DNA of 26,977 nucleotides from contig JAAYSB010000139.1 of the NCBI GenBank assembly GCA_012518475.1, positions 1 to 26,977 on the forward strand, read 5' to 3'. The notes below the pieces were generated by a model. That model was not told the origin of the DNA. It did not search any database and saw only the letters and a program-made list of their open reading frames with translations. Shown piece after piece: positions 14,410 through 21,022 of this stretch. The translations under genes and the position numbers were made by a program. Numbering within the stretch: the stretch's first letter is position 1; each line of letters starts with the position of its first letter. The stretch is from Intrasporangiaceae bacterium. GTDB lineage: Bacteria; Actinomycetota; Actinomycetes; Actinomycetales; Dermatophilaceae.

Positions 14410-16509
14410 ATGACGAGCGAGCCGACCCCCGACCTCGAAGGGATCCTCGCTGCTCTCGATCCGGAGCAGCGGGCCGTGGCCGCCAGCCCGCGCGGCCCGA
14501 TGTGTGTGCTCGCCGGTGCCGGGACGGGCAAGACCCGGGCGATCACGCACCGGATCGCCTATGCCGTCGCCTCCGGTGTCTTCGCGCCCACCCAGGTGCT
14601 GGCGGTGACCTTCACCGCCAGGGCAGCCGGAGAGATGCGGACCCGATTGCGGTCGCTCGGGGTCGAGGGCGTCCAGTCCCGGACCTTCCACGCCGCTGCG
14701 CTCAGGCAGCTGCACTACTTCTGGCCGCAGGCCATCGGCGGCGGCGCACCACAGGTCCAGGCTCACAAGGCGCCGCTGGTCGCCGAGGCTCTCGGGCGTC
14801 TGCGGATCGACGTCGACCGCACGATGATCCGGGACGTCGCTGCCGAGATCGAGTGGGCCAAGGTCTCGATGCTGACGGCCGAGAGCTATCCCACGGCGGC
14901 GCGCGCGGCCCGTCGCGAGCCGCCGGGGATGGACCCGACCGCGATGGCCAAGGTGATCGACGCATATGAGACCGGGAAGGGGGAGCGGGGCGTCATCGAC
15001 TTCGAGGACGTTCTCCTCCTCACGGTCGGGATCCTCGAGGACCGCGACGATATCGCTGCAGCGGTGCGGAGGCAGTACCGCTCCTTCGTCGTCGACGAGT
15101 TCCAGGACGTCAGCGCTCTTCAGCAGCGACTACTCGACGCGTGGGTGGGGGATCGGGACGACCTCTGCGTCGTCGGCGATCCCAATCAGACGATCTACTC
15201 GTTCACCGGGGCGACCGACCGGTTCCTGCTGGACTTCCCCCAGCGATACCCCGGGACCACCACGGTCGAGCTGGTCCGCAACTACCGCTCGACCCCGCAG
15301 ATCCTCGCCGTGGCCAACCGGATCATGACCGGGCCGCTGGTCCGGAACCGGCGCGCTGTGCGTCTCGTGGCACAGGGCGGCAGTGGGCCGGTTCCGACCA
15401 TCAAGGAGTTCCCCGACGACGCGGCCGAGGCCGACGGTGTGGCCGCGGCGATCCGCACGCTCCTCGACTCCGGCGTACCCGCTGCTGCGATCGCCGTGCT
15501 CATGCGCACGAACGCCCAGACCGAGGCCGTCGAGGCCGCTCTTGCCGATGCCTCGGTCCCGTATCTCGTGCGTGGCGGTGAGCGCTTCTTCTCCCGGGCC
15601 GAGGTCCGCCAGTCCATCGTGCTGCTGCGTGGTGCTGTGCGCTCCGACGACGGGGCCCTGCCACTCCCTGAGCTCGTCGCCGGAGTGCTGAGCAGTGCCG
15701 GCTGGACCGCCGAGGCTCCGTCGGTGCGAGGCGCCGCCCGCGAACGGTGGGAGAGCCTGGCCGCGCTCATCAGTCTCGCGACCGACACCGCTGCTGACCG
15801 GCCCGAGGCGCGACTGGCGGACTTCGTCGCGGACCTCGAGGAGCGGGCCGCAGCCCAGCACGCACCGGCGGCAGCCGGTGTCACCCTGGCCTCGTTGCAC
15901 GCGGCCAAGGGCCTGGAGTGGGACCATGTCTTCCTCATCGGGTGCACCGAGGGACTCCTGCCGATCAGCTTCGCCGACACTCCCGAGGCCGTCGACGAGG
16001 AGCGCCGCCTGCTCTATGTCGGTGTCACCCGTGCCCGGCGCAGCCTCAGTCTCTCCTACGCCCTCGGGCGGCCCGGGTCGAGAGGAGGGCGGCGGATGTC
16101 GCGGTTCCTCTTCGGGCTCGGGGACGCCGTCGATGCCCCCGAGGCATCCGCTCCCACGGGTCCGTCGCCGCGGCGGCGCAAGCGTCGCAGTGGGGTGCGC
16201 ACACCCATGTGCGCGATCTGTCGGGCCCCGCTCGATACCGCCGCTGCCCGGACCCTGGGACGGTGCGCGGACTGCCCGTCCTCGGCCGACCCCGAGCTCG
16301 TCGAGGCCCTACGGTCCTGGCGATCCGAGCGCGCCGGTCGGGACAAGGTCCCCGCCTATGTCGTGCTCACCGATGTGACGCTCATGGCCCTGGCCGAGCG
16401 GCTGCCCGGCTCCGACGACGACCTCCTCGAGATCCCGGGGATCGCCGAGCGCAAGGTCGAGTCCTACGGTGCCGAGATCCTCGAGGTCCTCGGGCGACAC
16501 GCCGACTGA
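14410..16509 (+). CDS. uvrD2: UvrD2-type SF1 DNA helicase with tetracysteine and HRDC domain
   Basis: A 699-residue 3'-5' DNA helicase. Motifs: AGAGTGKTRA (about 35), TFTARAAGEM, VVDEFQDVS (227), VVGDPNQTIYSFTGA (254), NYRSTPQIL, LHAAKGLEWDHV (496) and LLYVGVTRARRS (534). After the motor comes the UvrD2 hallmark C-x2-C-x14-C-x2-C (CAIC ... CADC, about 599-618), then a C-terminal HRDC domain (about 635-697) ending EIPGIAERKVESYGAEIL. This arrangement matches mycobacterial UvrD2, where the tetracysteine module is needed for unwinding. ATG 14410 is chosen because family members begin just before the LDPEQRAVA helix; the in-frame ATG at 14350 would run into the mrx1 promoter. It may be leaderless or use weak GGTGAGAG. 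whiB7's promoter begins 25 bases after its stop. Confidence 0.93.
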   Translation: MTSEPTPDLEGILAALDPEQRAVAASPRGPMCVLAGAGTGKTRAITHRIAYAVASGVFAPTQVLAVTFTARAAGEMRTRLRSLGVEGVQSRTFHAAALRQLHYFWPQAIGGGAPQVQAHKAPLVAEALGRLRIDVDRTMIRDVAAEIEWAKVSMLTAESYPTAARAARREPPGMDPTAMAKVIDAYETGKGERGVIDFEDVLLLTVGILEDRDDIAAAVRRQYRSFVVDEFQDVSALQQRLLDAWVGDRDDLCVVGDPNQTIYSFTGATDRFLLDFPQRYPGTTTVELVRNYRSTPQILAVANRIMTGPLVRNRRAVRLVAQGGSGPVPTIKEFPDDAAEADGVAAAIRTLLDSGVPAAAIAVLMRTNAQTEAVEAALADASVPYLVRGGERFFSRAEVRQSIVLLRGAVRSDDGALPLPELVAGVLSSAGWTAEAPSVRGAARERWESLAALISLATDTAADRPEARLADFVADLEERAAAQHAPAAAGVTLASLHAAKGLEWDHVFLIGCTEGLLPISFADTPEAVDEERRLLYVGVTRARRSLSLSYALGRPGSRGGRRMSRFLFGLGDAVDAPEASAPTGPSPRRRKRRSGVRTPMCAICRAPLDTAAARTLGRCADCPSSADPELVEALRSWRSERAGRDKVPAYVVLTDVTLMALAERLPGSDDDLLEIPGIAERKVESYGAEILEVLGRHAD

Positions 16510-16533
16510 GAGCCGGTCGCGAGCGCGATTGCG

Positions 16534-16572
16534 TTATTTCCGTTGCGCCGGCCGGGGACCGGGCTCTACTCT
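16534..16572 (+). promoter_or_regulatory. whiB7 promoter with AT-rich WhiB7 box
   Basis: TTGCGC at 16543-16548 (-35), an 18-base spacer, and TACTCT at 16567-16572 (-10). The short AT-rich block TTATTT (16534-16539) sits 3 bases upstream of the -35, the place where WhiB7 docks its AT-hook on autoregulated promoters in mycobacteria. Such an AT patch stands out in this GC-rich DNA. Transcription should start near 16579, giving a leader of about 390 bases. Confidence 0.65.
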
Positions 16573-16635
16573 TGCCAGACGTCCTCACTCGGGAGGACGC
16601 TGCACGCCGCAGGCCAAGGACGAGAGGAGGCTCCG

Positions 16636-16845
16636 GTGTTCATTTCCACGACGACGCTGACCGGTGCCGCCGGTGTCCTGGCCATGCCCGCTGCCACCCG
16701 CGTGGGACGTCGCGACCGCACCAAGTACGCCGGTCAGCGTGGACTCGCGCTCCGTCCGATCTCCGCTGCCTCTGTCGCGAACGAGTGGACCGCTGTCGAC
16801 GTCCCGACCTCCGAGCCCGTGCCCTGTGGGGGTGCTGACGGATAA
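16636..16845 (+). CDS. whiB7 leader upstream ORF (69 codons)
   Basis: A GTG at 16636 has an excellent ribosome site (AGAGGAGG, 5 bases upstream) and opens a 69-codon frame beginning VFISTTTLTGAAGVLAMPAA and ending CGGADG, stop TAA 16843-16845. The stop lies in a small hairpin and is 26 bases before the attenuator stem. In mycobacteria and streptomycetes whiB7/wblC is controlled by a translated leader ORF and an intrinsic terminator, so this is probably the sensing ORF: ribosome stalling by antibiotics would alter leader folding. The middle is basic (GRRDRTKYAGQRG). No domain is recognised; the peptide itself may have no function. Long for a leader peptide; the strong ribosome site is the main support. 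Confidence 0.65.
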   Translation: MFISTTTLTGAAGVLAMPAATRVGRRDRTKYAGQRGLALRPISAASVANEWTAVDVPTSEPVPCGGADG

Positions 16846-16857
16846 CCATCCGAAGCA
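16833..16857 (+). promoter_or_regulatory. Hairpin enclosing the leader ORF stop codon
   Basis: CGGAT (16839-16843), loop AACC, ATCCG (16848-16852), extended outward by TGCT/AGCA across a small internal loop. The TAA stop begins in the stem and runs into the loop. A ribosome terminating here would melt the hairpin; it may compete with or time folding of the terminator at 16871. Confidence 0.45.
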
Positions 16858-16870
16858 TCATCAGACCTCC

Positions 16871-16907
16871 AAGGCCGCGGACCCAGCTCGGGATCCGCGG
16901 CCTTTTC
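16871..16907 (+). terminator. Intrinsic terminator/attenuator upstream of whiB7
   Basis: The arm AAGGCCGCGGACCC (16871-16884), a loop of about 5 bases, and the complementary arm CGGGATCCGCGGCCTT with one bulged A (16889/16890-16904), then a TTTTC tract. About 14 pairs, very GC-rich, with a U-run. It ends 61 bases before whiB7 ATG and after the leader ORF, so it must be read through for whiB7 expression. Confidence 0.8.
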
Positions 16908-16967
16908 GCATTTCCACCACCCCCACCGTTGCTCCACCGCCCGACTCAACCGAAAGAAGAAAGTCCG

Positions 16968-17345
16968 ATGACCATCGACCAGGAGGTGCCCGAGATGACC
17001 CTCACCGCACTCCTTGACACCGACGCCTTCACCGGGGCGCTCGGCGGCGATGCCCCGTGCCAGCAGGAGGACCCCGAGCTGTGGTTCGCCGAGGCCCCGG
17101 ACGATGTCGAGTTCGCCAAGGCGCTCTGCGGGACGTGTCCCGTTCAGGCCGCCTGCCTCGACGGCGCCACCGCGCGGCGTGAGCCCTGGGGTGTGTGGGG
17201 CGGACAGCTGTTTCTTGCCGGCGCGGTCGTCGCGCGCAAGAAGCCCCGCGGCCGGCCGCGCAAGGACGCGGCGGCCGTCGAGGCGGCCACCGTCGCCCTC
17301 GCGACCGCGGAAGCGGCCAGGGTCCTGGCGGCACGGGCGTCGTAG
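16968..17345 (+). CDS. whiB7: WhiB7 transcriptional regulator
   Basis: A 125-residue Wbl protein. Four Fe-S cysteines at C31, C54, C57 and C63 (C-x22-C-x2-C-x5-C), the WhiB turn EPWGVWGG (72-79) and a C-terminal AT-hook KPRGRPRK (92-99), the combination that defines WhiB7. In mycobacteria it binds the primary sigma factor and turns on intrinsic antibiotic-resistance genes after ribosome-targeting drugs and other stresses. ATG 16968 is preceded by an A/G-rich AAGAAGAAAG stretch as ribosome site. Upstream lie its promoter, leader ORF and attenuator. An Ala-rich helix follows the AT-hook. Its TAG stop forms the first three bases of the likely -10 of the next gene. Position matches Rv3197A. Confidence 0.95.
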   Translation: MTIDQEVPEMTLTALLDTDAFTGALGGDAPCQQEDPELWFAEAPDDVEFAKALCGTCPVQAACLDGATARREPWGVWGGQLFLAGAVVARKKPRGRPRKDAAAVEAATVALATAEAARVLAARAS

Positions 17346-17357
17346 GCTGGTGAGCCA
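17343..17357 (+). promoter_or_regulatory. Candidate promoter of the HhH-GPD gene, overlapping the whiB7 stop
   Basis: TAGGCT (17343-17348) fits TANNNT and begins with the whiB7 stop codon. ATG 17357 is 9 bases past it, so the transcript would have a leader of 0-2 bases. No Shine-Dalgarno fits otherwise. No clear -35. Confidence 0.45.
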
Positions 17358-17929
17358 TGACGCGACTCCAGATCGCCCAGGATCCGCACGCTGACGAGGT
17401 GCTGAGCACCGACTCCTTCGGGCTGCTGGTCGGGATGCTGCTCGACCAGCAGTTCCCGATGGAGCGGGCCTTTGCCGGCCCGGCGAAGATTCTCGACCGG
17501 TTCGGTTCCCTCGATCCCGCGAAGATCGCGGCTGCTGAGCCGGAGTCCTTCGCGGACCTGTGCGCCACACCTCCGGCCATCCATCGTTATGGCCGGTCGA
17601 TGGCCGGGCGTATCCAGTCGCTCGCCTCCGTCGTCGTCGACGAGTACGGCGGTGACGCCGAGGCGATCTGGACCGGGGCCGCGGACACGGATGATCTCCT
17701 GCGTCGGCTCCAGGCTCTGCCCGGGTTCGGGGAGCAGAAGGCACGCATCTTCGCGGCCCTCCTGGGGAAACAGCTCGCTGTGACGTCGCCCGGGTGGCGA
17801 GAGGCTATCGGCCCCTATGCGGAGGAGGGGTCCTTCCGATCCGTGGCCGACGTCGTCGACCCGGACTCGCTGCAGAAGGTCCGGGACTTCAAGAAGGCCG
17901 CGAAGGAGCAGGCGAAGGCTGCCGAGTAG
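17357..17929 (+). CDS. HhH-GPD-type base-excision-repair family protein
   Basis: A 190-residue protein of the actinobacterial HhH-GPD family (TIGR03252-like). Seen: FGLLVGMLLDQQFPMERAF near 20-40 (the hydrophobic first helix of this fold, with QQ), PAKILDRFGSLD, and the helix-hairpin-helix LPGFGEQKARIFAALLGKQ near 119-137. In EndoIII-type enzymes a Lys follows in the hairpin and an Asp about 18 residues later; here the Lys site reads Q in GEQKA and the later region reads VTSPGWREAIGPY without an obvious catalytic Asp, so it may be a damage binder or use another residue. It follows whiB7 by 11 bases but probably also has its own promoter. Convergent with the ABC1 kinase. Confidence 0.82.
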   Translation: MTRLQIAQDPHADEVLSTDSFGLLVGMLLDQQFPMERAFAGPAKILDRFGSLDPAKIAAAEPESFADLCATPPAIHRYGRSMAGRIQSLASVVVDEYGGDAEAIWTGAADTDDLLRRLQALPGFGEQKARIFAALLGKQLAVTSPGWREAIGPYAEEGSFRSVADVVDPDSLQKVRDFKKAAKEQAKAAE

Positions 17930-17955
17930 GTCGCAGGCAGTCCCAGGGGTAGCGT

Positions 17956-18000
17956 CCGGCAGGCTGTGCCGGCGATGTGGTCGTAGTCGGCCCGGCCGAC
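17956..18000. terminator. Two small hairpins between convergent genes
   Basis: CCGGCA/TGCCGG (17956-17972) and GTCGGC/GCCGAC (17986-18000) lie in the 89-base gap between the HhH-GPD and ABC1 genes. Neither has a T-run, so termination is inferred only from position and pairing. Confidence 0.3.
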
Positions 18001-18018
18001 GTATGACCGGGGCCGTGG

Positions 18019-19380
18019 CTAGAGGAAGTCCTCCCCGGGATCGGTGACAACCGAGTTGTCGACCGGCGGGAAGTCGGATCCGGGGACCAGGTCGGCGATC
18101 ATCTCACGGCCCGGCACCGTGCCCCCGATCTGGCAGAGCACCCCGATCCCACCGAGCCAGACCCGGTGGATGAGCAGGTAGTCCGGGGGGAGGTTGAGCC
18201 GGGTGCCCACTGACCAGTTCGGCTGCCTCGGGTCGTTGACCCTGGCACCCAGGCCGCGCAGCCACTCCCTGGAGAAGGTGAACTCCTCGGTCAGCAGAGG
18301 AGCGAGGAACGGCCGCAGATACTCCAGGAGCTGCTCCGGGTCGATCGTGATCGACGGCCGGATGAACCCCTCCTCACGCAGCCGCTGGGTCATGGCCTCG
18401 GCCTCGCCGCGCAGTGCGAGGGACAGGGTCTCCCCGAGCGCTGGTGGGAGGCCGGCCTCGAGACGGTTGACCGCCCCGAAGTCGAAGACTGCCAGTCTGC
18501 CGTCCTCCGTGATCCGGAAGTTCCCGGGGTGCGGGTCGGCGTGCAGGGCCCCGGCATGGCCCGGCCCGCTGAGGAGCAGCTCGAGATAGAGGCGGGCAGC
18601 CTCATCACGATCGTGGGATGTCCCCTCCGCGATGATGTCCGCGAGCGGACGGCCCGGCACCCACTCACTGACGATGACCTTCTCGGAATGGGCCAGCACC
18701 TCGGGGACGAGGATCCGGGGGTGGTTGCGGAAGGCGCGAGCGAAGGACTTCTGGTGCGCCGCCTCGAGGGAGTAGTCGAGCTCCTCACTCATCCGGTCGA
18801 TGAGCTCAGCGGTGATCGGACCCACGTCGATACCGGGGACCAGTCCGCCGGCCAGACGGGCGACTCGTGCCAGCTGGGTCAGGTCGCTCATGAGTGCCTT
18901 CGCGACACCCGGGTACTGGATCTTGACGGCAACGTCGCGGCCATCGCGCCACACGGCCCGGTGCACCTGACCGATCGAGGCGGCTGCCGCCGGCGTGTCG
19001 TCGAAGGACTGGAACTTGGAGGTGCGCCACCGCGGGCCGAGCTGGTCGGCCAGGATCGCGTGCACGGTGTCTGCCGGCATCGGCGGTGCCGCGTCCTGGA
19101 GGCGGGTCAGGGTGGCGCGGTAGGGGGCGACCATCTCCTCCGGCAGCGCGGCCTCCATGATCGACAGAGCCTGGCCGACCTTCATCGCACCGCCCTTGAG
19201 CTGACCGAGAACGGAGAAAACCTGCTCGGCTGTGCGGGCCTGCAGCTCTTGAGCAACGAGCTCCGCGGGCTTGCCGCCGACACGCTTGCCGACGGCCCAG
19301 GCAGCCCTGCCGGCATAACCGATCGGAAGGGTCGCCAGCTTCACGGTGCGGGTCACCCCCCGCAGCGGCAGGTCCGTCAC
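18019..19380 (-). CDS. ABC1/AarF/UbiB-family atypical kinase
   Basis: About 453 residues of the ABC1 (UbiB) protein-kinase-like family. Seen: the diagnostic KxGQ motif in GGAMKVGQALSIME, the Ala-rich nucleotide loop AAAASIGQVHRA (instead of a Gly-rich P-loop), VAVKIQYPGV (ATP Lys), EELDY, catalytic loop HADPHPGNF, and metal-binding VFDFGAV. All key kinase residues are present. From memory the M. tuberculosis neighbour Rv3197 belongs to this family and lies beside whiB7, with reports linking it to macrolide tolerance; in other organisms UbiB members support lipid or quinone metabolism. GTG 19380 (VTDLPLRGVTRTVK) is chosen as the start, with GAGGAG about 11 bases upstream; a longer frame to 19431 is possible. 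It follows the E1-like gene in the same direction, 115 bases apart. Confidence 0.9.
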   Translation of the reverse strand: MTDLPLRGVTRTVKLATLPIGYAGRAAWAVGKRVGGKPAELVAQELQARTAEQVFSVLGQLKGGAMKVGQALSIMEAALPEEMVAPYRATLTRLQDAAPPMPADTVHAILADQLGPRWRTSKFQSFDDTPAAAASIGQVHRAVWRDGRDVAVKIQYPGVAKALMSDLTQLARVARLAGGLVPGIDVGPITAELIDRMSEELDYSLEAAHQKSFARAFRNHPRILVPEVLAHSEKVIVSEWVPGRPLADIIAEGTSHDRDEAARLYLELLLSGPGHAGALHADPHPGNFRITEDGRLAVFDFGAVNRLEAGLPPALGETLSLALRGEAEAMTQRLREEGFIRPSITIDPEQLLEYLRPFLAPLLTEEFTFSREWLRGLGARVNDPRQPNWSVGTRLNLPPDYLLIHRVWLGGIGVLCQIGGTVPGREMIADLVPGSDFPPVDNSVVTDPGEDFL

Positions 19381-19495
19381 GTGGTCACGATCTCCTCGGC
19401 GTCGTGGACAGGTCAGCGGCCATTGTCTCACCGGTCCGATCGGCGCTCCTCGGAAGAGGCCGCTAGGACAGGCAGGGGACGCGTGTCACCGCTGC

Positions 19496-20518
19496 TCAGG
19501 CGGGTCTGTTCTGGCCTGGGGTGATCCTCGACCGATGCGTCGAGGAGGAGCACGCCGGGTGGACCCTCCAGGAGGTGGTGGCGAGGGAGGGGAGTGGAAG
19601 GGCACAGTGCCAGCGAACCCCGATCGGCGGCGGATAGGCATCGAGGTGACCGAGAGCGAGCATGGCGGCTGCTCCGGCTGCGACTGCCGTCAGAGACGGC
19701 TCTGTGTGGACGGTCTCGGTCTGGCCATCCTCGATGGGGTCCTCGATGGTGAATGGCGTGAGCCCGGCGGTCTCACTCGCGGCAACACAGGCGAGGCAGG
19801 GTCCCTGACCGGGGACGATGAGAGGACCGATGTCGATGGAGGCGGGGCGCGCGACGACCGGTAGATGGGCGATCCCGCGTTCCTGCCAGTCCGCGGCCCG
19901 GGCGAAGGGAAGCCGGGTCGCCACGGTGATGACGAGGGTGGGATCCGGCTGGATGGGATCAAGGTCCTCCGTCACTGCGGCATAGCAGCCGCTGCGCACA
20001 CCACCCACGCGCGCTGCCGTGAGAAGGCGGGTGATCTCCGCGGCGAGCTGGCCGCTGCCGTCGATCGTGACGAGGGCTCCGGCTCGGCGGTCGGTCAGCA
20101 GCGAGACCACCTGGGCCGAGATGGAGACCTCCGGGCCCTGGCGGAGTCGGGCGAGGGACCAGGCCGCCAGACCACCGGCGGGCAGCGCCGCCGGCCCGGA
20201 GACCGTCAGACCCGCTCCCTCGACGGCGGCGCTGATCTCGTGGACCCGCTCTGTGGACAGCCCCGTCGCGCGCGCAAGCGACCCGGCCGGGAGTGGACCG
20301 GCTGCCCCGGCGAGGAGGCGAAGGAGATGGCTTGCCGGGCCGAGCTCCTCCTCGTGCAGACCCTCGAGGAGGAGACCGTGGACCGGATCGTGGCCGAGCT
20401 GCAGAGTCCCGTCAGAGCGCAGCAGCGGGCGCAGGCCGGGGTGCACCGGAGGAACGAGGGTTCCGGCATCCGGGGGCGCGGACGGGGGAGAGGACATGAC
20501 TCCAGGAGTCAACCGCAT
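19496..20518 (-). CDS. E1/ThiF-like protein, resembling 'TOMM leader-binding' cyclodehydratase partners
   Basis: About 340 residues. N-terminal LRSDGTLQLGHDPVHGLLLEG and a following small helical region (about 45-110) resemble the peptide-binding front of TOMM/cyclodehydratase E1-like proteins. Next comes a Rossmann-like strand and loop ALVTIDGSGQLAAEITRLL, then ERGIAHLPVVA, IDIGPLIVPGQGPCLACVAA, the usual E1-like core with one CxxC. The ATP-binding Arg/Asp residues of true ThiF/MoeB enzymes are not obvious. There is no precursor peptide, YcaO or protease gene nearby, so a RiPP role is not supported; this looks like a conserved actinobacterial orphan. Start is ATG 20518 or ATG 20497 (MSSPPSAPPD); ribosome sites are poor for both. 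Upstream of the ABC1 kinase on the same strand. Confidence 0.72.
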   Translation of the reverse strand: MRLTPGVMSSPPSAPPDAGTLVPPVHPGLRPLLRSDGTLQLGHDPVHGLLLEGLHEEELGPASHLLRLLAGAAGPLPAGSLARATGLSTERVHEISAAVEGAGLTVSGPAALPAGGLAAWSLARLRQGPEVSISAQVVSLLTDRRAGALVTIDGSGQLAAEITRLLTAARVGGVRSGCYAAVTEDLDPIQPDPTLVITVATRLPFARAADWQERGIAHLPVVARPASIDIGPLIVPGQGPCLACVAASETAGLTPFTIEDPIEDGQTETVHTEPSLTAVAAGAAAMLALGHLDAYPPPIGVRWHCALPLPSLATTSWRVHPACSSSTHRSRITPGQNRPA

Positions 20519-20612
20519 GACGCCCGGTGACAGCCGGAGTTATCCACAGCCGTGAGGCAGGGATGGTCTCGCGCCGGGTCCGGGTGAGCGGGACACGGCA
20601 GCGGAAATGACA

Positions 20613-20646
20613 GATGGGTGGGACTCCCGAAGGAGTCCCACCCATC
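20613..20646 (-). terminator. Strong UUCG-loop terminator after the DUF5679 gene
   Basis: A perfect 15-bp stem (20613-20627 with 20632-20646) and four-base loop. Read on the minus strand the loop is C-TTCG-G, an extra-stable tetraloop. It starts 19 bases after the DUF5679 stop. Only a loose T-rich stretch follows, so termination may depend on stem strength. Confidence 0.75.
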
Positions 20647-20665
20647 CGATGGAAGGGCCGAGTCG

Positions 20666-20827
20666 TCAGGCCTTGCCGAGGATGCGGTTGAGGTTGGTGC
20701 CGCACTCCGGGCACTTGCCCTTCGCCATGCGACGGCCGTTGTCGGAGACGACGACCTTGCCCTCAGCCTCACGCTTCGCCTTGCACTTGACGCAGTAGAA
20801 CTCGCCCTTGTACGTCTCGTCAGCCAT
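20666..20827 (-). CDS. DUF5679 small zinc-ribbon protein
   Basis: A 53-residue protein beginning MADETYKGEFYCVKCKAK and containing two CxxC knuckles, C12/C15 and C39/C42 (KCPECGT), with a basic middle and end. This is the pattern of the actinobacterial DUF5679 family; the four Cys should bind one zinc. Function unknown; small basic zinc ribbons often bind nucleic acid or ribosomes, but that is inference. AAAGGAG lies 6 bases before ATG 20827, the strongest ribosome site around, and a strong terminator follows, suggesting a highly expressed single-gene unit. Confidence 0.88.
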   Translation of the reverse strand: MADETYKGEFYCVKCKAKREAEGKVVVSDNGRRMAKGKCPECGTNLNRILGKA

Positions 20828-20900
20828 AAGCTTCTCCTTTGGTCAAACCCTTGCGGCCGCACGCGCGGTGTGCGCAGCGCCGGTGAAGGGGCTGCACACG

Positions 20901-20906
20901 ACCATA
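20901..20906 (-). promoter_or_regulatory. Candidate -10 of the DUF5679 gene
   Basis: TATGGT (minus strand) fits TANNNT, in the context TTTATGGTCGTGTGC, about 67 bases of leader before ATG 20827. A near-identical stretch lies upstream of the metalloprotease gene (near 23310). The -35 is weak. Confidence 0.35.
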
Positions 20907-20976
20907 AACGAGCGTGCTGACACATCGAACCAATCTGAGCACGGCGCGCCGCGCGTTTGTCGGCTCATTTGTCCCA

Positions 20977-21003
20977 ACAGCCACACTTGTCACACCAGTC
21001 ACA
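20977..21003 (-). repeat. Three 9-bp imperfect direct repeats (TGTGACTGG/TGTGACAAG/TGTGGCTGT)
   Basis: Consecutive units with a common TGTG(A/G)C start lie just after the NUDIX stop and upstream of the DUF5679 promoter. In the frame shifted from the NUDIX gene they encode a Cys-rich stretch (PCPCDWCDKCGCWDK) before a stop. They could be a regulator site, an untranslated tail or a frameshifted extension. Confidence 0.45.
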
Positions 21004-21022
21004 TGGGCACGGTGTGTCCTGC

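Noticed and set aside
16734..17744. 336-codon minus-strand frame across whiB7
   Set aside because: It covers the whiB7 leader, whiB7 and the HhH-GPD gene, all supported on the plus strand, and has no ribosome site or domain.
18529..19524. 331-codon plus-strand frame
   Set aside because: Shadow of the ABC1 kinase, whose kinase motifs are intact on the minus strand.
19496..20518. A RiPP (TOMM) biosynthesis cluster suggested by the E1-like gene
   Set aside because: No YcaO, dehydrogenase, protease or transporter is adjacent; the only small Cys-rich gene nearby is a typical DUF5679 zinc ribbon with its own terminator.
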